In this document: positions 56,383 through 64,000 of the stretch, piece after piece
Numbering within the stretch: position 1 is the stretch's first letter
Layout: every line of letters starts with the position of its first letter
Assembly (NCBI RefSeq): GCF_900157365.1
Contig: NZ_FUEZ01000004.1
Span: 2,901,066 to 2,965,065 of the forward strand
Length of the DNA stretch: 64,000 bases
DNA from: Mycobacterium numidiamassiliense
Lineage (GTDB): Bacteria > Actinomycetota > Actinomycetes > Mycobacteriales > Mycobacteriaceae
Direction: 5' to 3'
Notes under the pieces: generated by a model
Seen by the model: the letters and a program-made list of their open reading frames with translations, nothing else
Told to the model about the DNA's origin: nothing
The model's database searches: none
Position numbers and translations under genes: made by a program

Positions 56383-58557
56383 TTACTGGTGTGCTTGTTC
56401 GGCGGTAGTGCTGCACGCCTGGAACCACGCGAGATGGTAAGTGGCAGTTGACTTGTCGCCGGTTACCAACGCGTCGATGGCGGCTAGCAGCTGCCAGTTG
56501 CCGACATCGTGGGGATCGACGTTTTCCGGATAGCTGTCGAGGACGCGGGAGCTGACGGTCGCGAGGTGCTGTTGCAGGAGCTCAACTTCTTTGTCCAGCA
56601 CGCCAGTACCGCCAGAAGCCGCTTTGGCTAAGGTGTGGGCGAGGCGTGGTAACCCGTCGCGCCATTGCGTGGCTTGGCTTAATTCCCAACCGAGTTCGTC
56701 GATCTCAGCCACGTGCCGGGGACGGGGTGATGTCGGGATGGGCTCGTCCTCTTCTGGGATGTGGTGGATCGGGGTGTAGCCGGCGGCGACAGAGACTTCG
56801 CCGAGCAGCGTTTCGAGGTCGCCGCGACGGCGTTCCGGCGGCAGCAGTGTGATCGCCGCAGGCAGTTCGATTCCTGGTGGGATCCAACCGCTGGCCAAAT
56901 CGGTTGCCAGCACTGTGGTGTTGTCGGGACGATCTCCGGCTGCCCAGGCCAGTCGCGGTTGTTGGCGGGCGACTGATGAGACCAGTCGCTGCAGGCGGCC
57001 CCGCGCGGTGGCGTTAGCCGATGCCGCTCCGGCGAGCGCCCCGGTGGCGGTGGCCGCGACGGACTCGGTCCCCAACCCCGAGGGCGACGCCGGTGGCGGC
57101 GGCGGGGTTGCTTGCCTAACGACCGTAGGCGTGCCGGGACCGCCTTGCCCAGCAGACGGATGCACGGGTGCTGAGCCGGGTGTCATTGACGGCGGCAGAC
57201 TCGGTGATGCAGCGGGTGCAGTGGCTGCCGGGACGGCGGGTCGTATATCGGAGGCGTAAGCAGGCAGTTGACCCGACGTCGGTGGTGCGACCGAGGCGGG
57301 GCCAGATGAAGCGGCAGGGCCGGCCATCATTTGTGGGGCCGGGGCCGCCTCGGGCGCGGACGCATGGGAGATGGGCGCTGGCGATTCGTATGCCTGCGCG
57401 GTCACTGGGACACCTGTGCCCGCCATCGGGGTCGTCGGTGCCGATGGCGGAAGCTGCGGCTCCGTCTGCGCGGGAGGTACTGCGCCAGTGCCTGAGAGCG
57501 GTGTGCCGGCCTGCAGACCCTTGTCGAAACTGTGCATCAACTCGCCCGGGGTTGCGGTCTGGGGCGGGCCGCCGCCTGCGAACTGTCCGCCGGGCATGCC
57601 CGACGTCGGAGGGCCAGACATGGCCGAGCTAGGCGAGCCGAGCGATGGCGCTCCCGGCATTGAGCCGCCACCACCACCGCCGTGAGACAGCGAAGGAGCG
57701 GACGCCATCGGCGCTGCGGGCTGTGCGGGTGCGGGTGGCGGCGCTTGTGGTCCTGGGATTTTGGCGTTCTTTGCCAGATTCATCGGGGACGGGGTACTAG
57801 ATGGCGAAGACGTGGGCGGGAGTGTCCCAGGCGGAAGACGGGCGCTGTGTGTCAACGAAATCGGCGAGTCGGGAGGCGTGGGGTTCTGGTTAAGCGGAAG
57901 CTTGGCGCCGTTGGCGAAGCCCATCGGTGAGCCATCGTTCTCGATGAACTTCTTTGCTCCTTGTTCCAAGGTCTGTTGGTCCTCTGGGTGTCGGAACATA
58001 TTCCCGGCGTCGAGACCGTGAGCCTGCGCGAACTGCCGAGCCGATTGTCCTCCTGGCCCTTCAGCGTCGAGAACCCGCTGCATCGCATCGAAGACGTTGC
58101 CGGACCATTTTGCTGCTGCCATGCTAGCCAGCGTTCGGCCTTGATTGATTGCGGCAACGATCTGCGTAACCTTGGCTTCCGTTGGTTCCTTCGACTTTTT
58201 AATATCGTCGATCTGTTGGTTGTATTCGTTAGCCAAATGGGTCAAGTCTTGTTGGAGGCTCACCATGCTGTTGTAGGCGGATTCGTACGCGCCCTCTTTA
58301 GTGCCATTCTTTTCGGCTACCTGGCGAGCTTGTTCTTCGCCTTGACGGAAAGCATTGCGAAGATCGTCGGCCGTATAGCCCTGTTGGTTCGCGAGTGGGC
58401 CACTTTGGGCGTTGCGCAGCATATCCGCGAAGTGCGTAAAACCTGTCTTGATATTTCCGCGGTTTAACTTGCCGTGCGATAGCGCCGCAAGATCTTCGTC
58501 ATCGGGCCATTGATCACCGATGAGCGTCAGTGACCATTCGCCACTAGGAAACATCAT
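56383..58557 (-). CDS. 724-aa ESX-associated-looking protein with DUF5632/DUF5631-type C terminus
   Basis: Residues 1-190 are helical, with LQQDLTHLANEYNQQIDDIK in a coiled coil; 225-500 are a Pro/Ser/Ala/Gly-rich disordered linker; and 530-724 are a folded region containing LAWAAGDRPDNTTVLATDL, DLASGWIPPGIELPAAITLL and the helical end YHLAWFQACSTTAEQ, matching the DUF5632/DUF5631 region of proteins such as Rv2082 and Rv3899c. Function unknown. ATG at 58557 (a second at 58554). It ends 12 nt before the 505-aa gene, so the two are co-transcribed. Confidence 0.75.
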   Translation of the reverse strand: MMFPSGEWSLTLIGDQWPDDEDLAALSHGKLNRGNIKTGFTHFADMLRNAQSGPLANQQGYTADDLRNAFRQGEEQARQVAEKNGTKEGAYESAYNSMVSLQQDLTHLANEYNQQIDDIKKSKEPTEAKVTQIVAAINQGRTLASMAAAKWSGNVFDAMQRVLDAEGPGGQSARQFAQAHGLDAGNMFRHPEDQQTLEQGAKKFIENDGSPMGFANGAKLPLNQNPTPPDSPISLTHSARLPPGTLPPTSSPSSTPSPMNLAKNAKIPGPQAPPPAPAQPAAPMASAPSLSHGGGGGGSMPGAPSLGSPSSAMSGPPTSGMPGGQFAGGGPPQTATPGELMHSFDKGLQAGTPLSGTGAVPPAQTEPQLPPSAPTTPMAGTGVPVTAQAYESPAPISHASAPEAAPAPQMMAGPAASSGPASVAPPTSGQLPAYASDIRPAVPAATAPAASPSLPPSMTPGSAPVHPSAGQGGPGTPTVVRQATPPPPPASPSGLGTESVAATATGALAGAASANATARGRLQRLVSSVARQQPRLAWAAGDRPDNTTVLATDLASGWIPPGIELPAAITLLPPERRRGDLETLLGEVSVAAGYTPIHHIPEEDEPIPTSPRPRHVAEIDELGWELSQATQWRDGLPRLAHTLAKAASGGTGVLDKEVELLQQHLATVSSRVLDSYPENVDPHDVGNWQLLAAIDALVTGDKSTATYHLAWFQACSTTAEQAHQ

Positions 58558-58601
58558 TTGTGCAGCCTGTCTATAGCGGATGTGGCCTCATTGCAATAAT
58601 T

Positions 58602-59150
58602 TCATTTGCAGAGACCTGAGATTGTTGTGTGTGCGTCATTTCCAGCACGAACCAAGGGGTCGAGTTCCGAATCGGGCGCTTCGGCGAGGTATCCGATTGC
58701 GAGCTGTTGATAGATGTTTGCCAGATTTCGGACCGCTGCCGCGAGGTCAGATGGCGTTGCTGGCAGTTCGGCAAGTTTTGTCGAAAGGTAGCGGCTTCCC
58801 ACATCGAAAACTTGCCGGGAGCTAGTCGCTACCGCGAGCATTCCTGTCGGATCGCTACCCCCGTTTCGCGCACCAGCTACATCCCCCGCTTTGCGCACCT
58901 GTGCGTAGGCGCTGCATATCGCTGTCTTGGCATCAGAGATCTGCTGGTTGGAATAGGTGGGCGCGGCAGCGGCCGGTGGCTTCGCCGGCACGGGCCGAAA
59001 CCAACCAACTATGGCGACGCCGAGCGTTATGAGAAGTGCGACTGACAAAAATGCGAACATCGGCCACTGCCGTCTCTGTGGCGGCGGCATCGCCGGTGGC
59101 CAGGGCGGTGGGACGGGCGGACCGGTCGGGTGCGGGGGCAGATTCGACAC
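58602..59150 (-). CDS. Single-pass membrane protein with proline-rich N terminus
   Basis: A 182-aa protein: residues 1-28 are Pro-rich (NLPPHPTGPPVPPPWPPAMP), one TM helix is at about 30-50 (MFAFLSVALLITLGVAIVGW), and the rest (60-182) is an extracytoplasmic helical domain with two Cys residues (TAICSAY and the C-terminal ISGLCK) that could form a disulfide. No family recognised with certainty. GTG at 59150. It is within the ESX-like gene run, 44 nt upstream of the 724-aa gene. Confidence 0.7.
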   Translation of the reverse strand: MSNLPPHPTGPPVPPPWPPAMPPPQRRQWPMFAFLSVALLITLGVAIVGWFRPVPAKPPAAAAPTYSNQQISDAKTAICSAYAQVRKAGDVAGARNGGSDPTGMLAVATSSRQVFDVGSRYLSTKLAELPATPSDLAAAVRNLANIYQQLAIGYLAEAPDSELDPLVRAGNDAHTTISGLCK

Positions 59151-59307
59151 TGCGTGATCCTATCGGCTGTATGTGGTTCGGAGAGTCATTTCCTGTTTGG
59201 TGACGCCGCACGAATCTTGGAGCTCGGATGACCGACTACGCTCAGAATCAAGTCGAAAGACGTTCGTAGGCAACGCCTCTAGTGCTGAGCAAGACTCAGC
59301 CGGTCGA

Positions 59308-60228
59308 CTACTGGCGGTTTGAGTCTGGATCATTTTCGTCCCGCTTCTGATCCGGCAAGAGGATTCGCCGACTCGCAATCGGTTTGCCCTCAAGACGTTT
59401 GACAACCTCGGGCGATGGCGGGGGCGTGGTGATACGACCCTGTACCGGGGCGCCGTTCTTGACCGTCGGCGCGACAATCCTTTTGGTGTCCGGCTTTTCG
59501 TCTTTGCTCGAACCCCCGGCGCCGTGCATGGCGCCGGGCGGCATCATCGGCATCCCGCCCATTCCGCCTCGCGGCGCGCTGGTTGGTGCTCCGGAACCCG
59601 GTGAACCCGTTGATGCGCTGTGCGCCGCCGCGGGCTCGGTGCCAGCCGTCGGAGCAGGAAGCGGCCCCAGCATCGCGGTAGGTGTGGTGCCGAGACCTCC
59701 GCCGCCGAGACCTCCACCACCGCCGCCAAGCCCAGCGCCGCTGGTGGCGCCCGTCAACGAGGCAGGTAAGGCGCCCGCTGCAGCCGCTCCTCCCGCGCCA
59801 TGCTGCAGCGCACCCATACCGGCTTGCATGGCCTGCATCGCCTGCTGCGGGAGCTGGGTTAGGGGTTGCGTCAAACCGCTCATGGCCCCCGACAGGCCGC
59901 CTAACATGCCCGACATCATCTGCGGAATCTGCTGGACCATCTGTGCCATGTCGCTCGGCTGGGCCGCCTTCTGCGCCGAGTCCGCTTCGTTAGCGGGGAA
60001 TTTGGCGAGGGCGTCGTTGGTCTTCGCGTCACGTTCCGCGTACCCGGCATCGGCTGCGGAGGTGTCAGCAGGATCACCGGTATTAGCAGCGACGCCAAAG
60101 ATTGCCAGCAACTGACTCATGAGCGAGCGTCCCATGGCCAGCTGATCGGGTGTGATCCCAGGAGGGGGAGGTCCCCCGCCCAGCTTGGCAAGCGAGTCGA
60201 GGTCGATCTGTATCCGGTCCCCGCTCAC
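59308..60228 (-). CDS. Gly/Met/Pro-rich ESX-substrate-like protein
   Basis: A 306-aa protein. Residues 1-75 form a small helical region (IQIDLDSLAKLGGGPPPPGI then LAMGRSLMSQLLAIFGVAAN); 90-140 are rich in Met, Gln and Gly (QQIPQMMSGMLGGLSGAMSG); 145-245 are low-complexity Gly/Ala; and the basic C terminus contains RIVAPTVKNGAPVQGRIT. It has no signal peptide. The layout resembles ESX-associated substrates but no family is certain. It is the first main gene of the minus-strand cluster. GGAGGTCGTC precedes GTG 60228. Confidence 0.65.
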   Translation of the reverse strand: MSGDRIQIDLDSLAKLGGGPPPPGITPDQLAMGRSLMSQLLAIFGVAANTGDPADTSAADAGYAERDAKTNDALAKFPANEADSAQKAAQPSDMAQMVQQIPQMMSGMLGGLSGAMSGLTQPLTQLPQQAMQAMQAGMGALQHGAGGAAAAGALPASLTGATSGAGLGGGGGGLGGGGLGTTPTAMLGPLPAPTAGTEPAAAHSASTGSPGSGAPTSAPRGGMGGMPMMPPGAMHGAGGSSKDEKPDTKRIVAPTVKNGAPVQGRITTPPPSPEVVKRLEGKPIASRRILLPDQKRDENDPDSNRQ

Positions 60229-60323
60229 GACGACCTCCCGCCCAGCGGCTCACGCTTGACGTCGGCACCCGCACGGAAAGACGGGTCGGCTGCACAGCGC
60301 AGCGAATCGGTGCGGAGCAACAT
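60225..60323 (-). CDS. 32-aa leader ORF upstream of the ESX-like cluster
   Basis: ATG at 60323 to TGA at 60225 encodes MLLRTDSLRCAADPSFRAGA and ends KREPLGGRSS. GGGGAGG lies about 8 nt before the ATG, and the stop overlaps the next GTG start in GTGA, as for genuinely coupled genes. It is too short for domain recognition. It may be a real small gene or a leader for translational coupling; expression is unproven. Confidence 0.35.
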   Translation of the reverse strand: MLLRTDSLRCAADPSFRAGADVKREPLGGRSS

Positions 60324-60517
60324 CCCATCCTCCCCAGCTATCGCGACTTCGATATCGCTATCGAGCGGTCTCCATTCATGAATGAGGCAGGTCCGAATTG
60401 GACAACATGCCCCCGCATGCCCTGATGGCGAGGCTAATCACGGTACGAATGCCGGTCAATTCACCACGGCGATGAGCTTGCCCCGAAAAGTGGGACCGAA
60501 CCGAGTAACCCGACCGG

Positions 60518-60928
60518 CTACTCGCTGCGGTCGAGGAGATCCGACGAGCCCAGCACGCGCTCTATCTGGACCTCGATGACCACGCGTCGCGGGTTGGGAC
60601 GGGGAGTGCGATACCGCTGCGCGTAGCGCAATTCCGCGTCGCGCACGGCATCGGCGTCGTTGTTCACCTTGGAGCGGCCCTCTAGCGACAGCCACCGGGC
60701 CCCGTCCACCTGGCTGAGCACAGCAACCCCGGCCCGATCCGCGTTGACGGCCTTCTGCGACCCGCCGGTGGTGATGACCCGCGCGATGTGCGTCTTGGGG
60801 TCGAAGGTGAATCCCACGGCCACCACATGAGGCGAGTTGTCGGCCCGAAGCGTGGTCAGCATGGCCAGATGACGTTCGGACAGAAACGCCAAGGCGTCGT
60901 CAGTGAGCCGTGTAGTGGTGTTCGTCAT
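60518..60928 (-). CDS. Split-barrel F420-dependent biliverdin reductase (FDOR-B)
   Basis: A 136-aa FMN/F420-binding split-barrel protein (Rv2074 type, same length class), in the pyridoxamine 5'-phosphate oxidase-like superfamily. M. tuberculosis Rv2074 was shown to be an F420H2-dependent biliverdin reductase. The conserved body is LAFLSERHLAMLTTLRADNS and HVVAVGFTFDPKTHIARVIT. ATG at 60928 (GTG at 60931 also in frame). Divergent from the SDR gene over 35 nt; the 60329-60517 gap has no feature I can name. Confidence 0.87.
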   Translation of the reverse strand: MTNTTTRLTDDALAFLSERHLAMLTTLRADNSPHVVAVGFTFDPKTHIARVITTGGSQKAVNADRAGVAVLSQVDGARWLSLEGRSKVNNDADAVRDAELRYAQRYRTPRPNPRRVVIEVQIERVLGSSDLLDRSE

Positions 60929-60963
60929 CACTGCCCACGCTAGCGCAGGTGATAATCGCAGCC

Positions 60964-61710
60964 GTGGACGACACGGGCGCGGGACCAGTTCTCATCCTGG
61001 GTGGCCGCAGCGAGATCGGCATCGAACTCGCGCGACTCCTGGCGCCCGGCGCAACGGTCGTACTGGCCGCGCGCAGGGCCGAACAGCTCGATGACCAGGT
61101 CGCGACGTTGCGAGAGGCCGGTGCCGCAGCGGTGCACACCACGGAATTCGACGCCGACGACCTGGCCTCGCACGGCCCGCTGGTCGCCTCGGTCATCGCC
61201 GACCATGGCCCCATCGGCGTCGCGGTGCTGGCCTTCGGCATCCTCGGCGACCAGGCCCGCGCCGAGGTCGACGCCACGCACGCGGCCGCCATCGTGCACA
61301 CCGATTTCGTCGCGCAGGTCAGCCTGCTCACCCATCTGGCCGTCGCGATGCGGACTGCCGGGCGCGGATCCTTGGTGGTGTTCTCCTCGGTCGCCGGCGT
61401 TCGGGTACGTCGCGCCAACTACGTCTACGGCTCGGCCAAGGCCGGGCTGGACGGGTTCGCCAGCGGGCTGGCCGACGCGCTGCACGACACGGGGGTGCAC
61501 CTGCTCATCGCGCGCCCGGGATTCGTCATCGGGCGGATGACTCAAGGGATGGCGCCCGCACCGCTGTCCAGCACTCCCGATCAGGTGGCGGCGGCCACCG
61601 CGCGTGCGCTGGCCAAAGGTCGCCGGGTCGTCTGGATTCCCTGGGCATTGCGGGGCTGGCCGGTCGTGCGGCTGCTGCCGCAATTCATCTGGCGCAGGAT
61701 GCCGCGATGA
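60964..61710 (+). CDS. Short-chain dehydrogenase/reductase (Rv2073c-like)
   Basis: A 248-aa SDR: NAD(P)-binding ILGGRSEIGIELARLLA (GGRxxIG variant of TGxxxGIG), Ser in VFSSVAG and Tyr-x3-Lys in YVYGSAKAGLDG. Substrate is unknown; DprE2-like enzymes share this type. GTG at 60964 starts VDDTGAGPVLILGGRS; a GTG at 60949 is possible. It overlaps cobL (ATGA), so it may be part of the cob operon. Confidence 0.87.
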   Translation: MDDTGAGPVLILGGRSEIGIELARLLAPGATVVLAARRAEQLDDQVATLREAGAAAVHTTEFDADDLASHGPLVASVIADHGPIGVAVLAFGILGDQARAEVDATHAAAIVHTDFVAQVSLLTHLAVAMRTAGRGSLVVFSSVAGVRVRRANYVYGSAKAGLDGFASGLADALHDTGVHLLIARPGFVIGRMTQGMAPAPLSSTPDQVAAATARALAKGRRVVWIPWALRGWPVVRLLPQFIWRRMPR

Positions 61711-62873
61711 TCATCGTGGTCGGCGTCGGCGCCGACGGCATGGCGGGCCTTATGCAATCGTCGATAGACGAATTACGCAGGGCCACTGTCATTTACGGAT
61801 CGCCGCGTCAGCTCGCCCTGCTTGACGACACTGTAATGGCCCCCCGCCGCGAGTGGCCGTCGCCGATGCTGCCCGCACTGGAATCGCTGCCCGTAGACGA
61901 CGAGATCCACGTCATCGCCAGCGGTGACCCGCTGCTGCACGGCATCGGCGGCACCTTGATCCGCCTGCACGGCGCCGACAACGTGCGGGTACTACCGCAC
62001 GTGTCGTCAGTGACGCTGGCGTGTGCCCGCATGGGCTGGAACGTGCACGACACCGAGGTGATCAGTCTGGTCACGGCGCAGCCGCACACCGCGGTGCGCC
62101 GCGGCGGTCAGGCGATCGTGCTGTCGCAAGGCCGATCCACACCGAAAACGCTTGCGGCACTGCTCAACACGCATGGCCGTGGCGAATCCGAAATCAGCGT
62201 GCTTGAACAACTTGGCGGCCCAGCCGAAAAAAGGCGCGACGGCACCGCGGGCGAGTGGGCCCGTCAAGCACCCGAGGACATCGACGATCTCAACGTGATC
62301 GCCGTCCGTTACCTGCCCGACGAGCGCCTGTCGCCGTTGCCTGACGATGCGTTCGCCCACGACGGCATGATCACCAAACACGGAATCCGGGCGCTGACCC
62401 TTGCGGCGCTGCAGCCGCGGCCGGGGGAGCGGCTGTGGGACGTCGGCGCGGGCTCGGGCAGCATCGCGATCGAATGGTGCCTGCAGTGGCCCGGCTGCGC
62501 CGCCGTGGCGTTCGAACACGACGAGCAGCGCCGCCACAACATCGGCATCAACGCCGCGGCCTCGGGCGTGGCTATCGACATACGTGACAAAGCCCCCGAC
62601 GCATTCGACGGTGCGGCGGCCCCATCCGCCATCTTCATCGGCGGCGGCCTCACGCAGCCCGGTCTCCTGGACGCCTGCCTGGACAGGCTGCCCGCCGGTG
62701 GACGTCTGGTTGCCAACGCCGTCACCATCGAATCGGAAAGCTTGCTAGCCCAGTCATATTCGCGACTTGGCGGGCAGCTGCGACGCTTCCAGCACTATCA
62801 GGGGGAACCGCTGGGCGGATTCACCGGTTGGCGACCCCGGCACCCGGTCACCCAATGGGCGGTGACGAGGTGA
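61707..62873 (+). CDS. cobL: Precorrin-6Y C5,15-methyltransferase (decarboxylating) CobL
   Basis: A 388-aa bifunctional CobL (Rv2072c). The N-terminal CbiE-like domain (1-205) starts MIIVVGVGADGMAGL with SGDPLLHGIGGT, and the C-terminal CbiT-like domain (about 210-388) has LWDVGAGSGSIAIEW. It methylates at C5 and C15 and decarboxylates the C12 acetate in aerobic B12 synthesis. ATG at 61707 overlaps the SDR stop; cobM follows with GTGA overlap. Confidence 0.95.
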   Translation: MIIVVGVGADGMAGLMQSSIDELRRATVIYGSPRQLALLDDTVMAPRREWPSPMLPALESLPVDDEIHVIASGDPLLHGIGGTLIRLHGADNVRVLPHVSSVTLACARMGWNVHDTEVISLVTAQPHTAVRRGGQAIVLSQGRSTPKTLAALLNTHGRGESEISVLEQLGGPAEKRRDGTAGEWARQAPEDIDDLNVIAVRYLPDERLSPLPDDAFAHDGMITKHGIRALTLAALQPRPGERLWDVGAGSGSIAIEWCLQWPGCAAVAFEHDEQRRHNIGINAAASGVAIDIRDKAPDAFDGAAAPSAIFIGGGLTQPGLLDACLDRLPAGGRLVANAVTIESESLLAQSYSRLGGQLRRFQHYQGEPLGGFTGWRPRHPVTQWAVTR

Positions 62874-63625
62874 CGGTCTATTTCATCGGTGCGGGCCCCG
62901 GTGCCGCCGACCTGATCACCGTCCGCGGTCAGCGCCTGCTGCAGCGCTGCACGGTGTGCCTGTTCGCCGGTTCGATCATGCCCGACGACCTGCTGGCCCT
63001 CTGCCCGCCCGACGCGAAAATCGTTGACACCGGACCGTTAACACTCGAGCAGATCGTCGCCGAACTCGCCGACGCCGACGCCGCCGGCCACGACGTGGCG
63101 CGGCTGCATTCCGGGGATCCGTCGCTGTACAGCGCGCTCGCGGAGCAATGCCGCCGGCTCGACGCGCTAGGCATCACCTACGAAATCGTCCCGGGCGTAA
63201 CGGCTTTCGCCGCCGCCGCCGCGGCGCTCAACCGCGAACTCACCGTTCCAGGGGTGGCGCAGACGGTCACGCTGACCCGCGTGTCGACCCTGTCAACGCC
63301 CATGCCGCCCGGCGAAGACCTGGCAACCCTCGCCCAATTCGGCGGCACCCTGGTGCTGTACCTGGCTGCGGCCCAGATCGACACCATCGTTCCCGAACTG
63401 CTCGCCAACGGCTACACGCCCGAAACCCCAGCCGCGGCAGTGGCTTTCGCGAGCTGGCCGCAGCAGACTGTGCTGCGCGGCACCCTGGCCGACCTTGCGG
63501 CCCAGATGCACGAAGCCAACATCACCAAAACCGCGGTCATCATCGTCGGACAGGTGTTGGCCGCCGAGGGATTCACCGACAGCTACCTCTACTCGACGGC
63601 ACGCCGTGCCAAAGGCGCGCACTGA
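62870..63625 (+). CDS. cobM: Precorrin-4 C11-methyltransferase CobM
   Basis: A 251-aa tetrapyrrole methylase (Rv2071c). It has the start VYFIGAGPGAADLITVRGQR, the AdoMet-binding RLHSGDPSLYSALAEQC and a PGVTAFAAAAAALN loop, all typical. It methylates C11 of precorrin-4 in the aerobic cobalamin pathway. GTG at 62870 overlaps the cobL stop; a longer in-frame start at 62828 is less likely. Confidence 0.95.
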   Translation: MTVYFIGAGPGAADLITVRGQRLLQRCTVCLFAGSIMPDDLLALCPPDAKIVDTGPLTLEQIVAELADADAAGHDVARLHSGDPSLYSALAEQCRRLDALGITYEIVPGVTAFAAAAAALNRELTVPGVAQTVTLTRVSTLSTPMPPGEDLATLAQFGGTLVLYLAAAQIDTIVPELLANGYTPETPAAAVAFASWPQQTVLRGTLADLAAQMHEANITKTAVIIVGQVLAAEGFTDSYLYSTARRAKGAH

Positions 63626-64000
63626 TGCGCGTGCTGCTGCTCGGCGGGACCGGCGAAGCCCGGGCGCTGGCGAAAGCCCTGCATCGCCACGTCGACATCG
63701 TCAGCTCGCTGGCCGGCCGGGTGCCCGATCCCGCCCTACCGGTCGGGCCGGTGCGCATCGGCGGTTTCGGTGGCGTCGACGGGTTAAAGCGCTGGCTGCG
63801 CGACGAAGGCATCGACGCCGTCGTGGACGCCACCCATCCGTTCGCGGCCACCATGACCGCGCACGCCGCCGAAGCGTGCGACGCATTGCGCGTACCGCAC
63901 CTGGTGCTGGCTCGTCCGGCGTGGGACCCCGGTGCTGCCATTGTCGTAAAATCAGACGCTAAAGCGGCGGAAGCGATTGCAGAACAAGGCTATTCAAGAA
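63625..64000 (+). CDS. cobK: Precorrin-6A reductase CobK (cut by window end)
   Basis: The first 125 codons of a CobK (Rv2070c). The start MRVLLLGGTGEARALAKALH is a Rossmann-type nucleotide-binding motif, followed by VDIVSSLAGRVPDPALPVGP and DAVVDATHPFAATMTAHAAE. It uses NADPH to reduce precorrin-6A to precorrin-6B. ATG at 63625 overlaps the cobM stop (TGATG). The gene is open at the right edge. With cobL and cobM it makes the corrin ring used by MetH. Confidence 0.93.
   Translation, partial: MRVLLLGGTGEARALAKALHRHVDIVSSLAGRVPDPALPVGPVRIGGFGGVDGLKRWLRDEGIDAVVDATHPFAATMTAHAAEACDALRVPHLVLARPAWDPGAAIVVKSDAKAAEAIAEQGYSR

Overview
The window is chromosomal DNA of a slow-growing, non-tuberculous Mycobacterium. 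The evidence is high GC, many GTG/TTG starts, PPE-SVP proteins, a complete Pup-proteasome locus, the mycothiol ligase gene mshC, F420-type enzymes and gene order that follows, in inverse orientation, the M. tuberculosis stretch from ftsZ (Rv2150c) to cobK (Rv2070c). Comparisons with M. tuberculosis are from memory of that genome, not from a search.

Layout. 1-4.2 kb: the last codons of ftsZ, then pgeF, a PLP-homeostasis gene, sepF, a YggT gene and wag31/divIVA, i.e. the end of the division and polar-growth cluster. 4.2-8.4 kb: a phosphoribosyltransferase, tRNA-Leu(GAG), an M20 peptidase, a PEBP-family protein and an extra GT1 glycosyltransferase. 8.4-11 kb: the translationally coupled minus-strand unit lppL-DUF5703-pyrD. 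11-16.5 kb: a phosphatase-type mutase, DUF3090, an SCO1664-type protein, cysQ, mshC and an SDR. 16.5-25.1 kb: ansP1, a PAC2 protein, methionine synthase, hisE-hisG and a DUF4126-type membrane protein. 25.1-29.5 kb: an extra flavin disulfide reductase, a RecB-type nuclease, trmI, DUF503, lppK and a tiny exported ORF. 29.7-37 kb: mpa, two Rv2114/Rv2113-type genes, dop-pup-prcB-prcA. 37-43 kb: accessory segment with a DUF4436 protein, two PPE-SVP proteins ending in SHOCT-like modules, a CPA2 antiporter and an 808-nt stretch with no convincing gene. 43-53.8 kb: pafA, pafB-pafC, tatA, tatC, helY, DUF4333, an exonuclease and a prolidase. 53.8-60.3 kb: a minus-strand ESX-associated-looking cluster. 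60.5-64 kb: an F420/FMN-type reductase, an SDR and cobL-cobM-cobK (cut by the window end).

The genes form a few working groups: pupylation and degradation (pafA, pup, dop, mpa, prcBA) with its neighbour regulator pafBC; Tat export; histidine biosynthesis; mycothiol and sulfur metabolism; and B12 synthesis, which supplies the cofactor for MetH.

The most notable observation is at metH. The intact gene at 19320-23063 is the 1247-aa Escherichia-type enzyme, not the shorter actinobacterial type. Directly upstream (18998-19180) lie frameshifted, internally deleted remains of the 5' end of an actinobacterial-type metH. This looks like an in-place replacement of the native gene by a foreign one. Other points are the absence of uppP from its usual slot, the paired PPE-SHOCT proteins without PE partners, a probable ESX effector cluster, and several strong hairpins.
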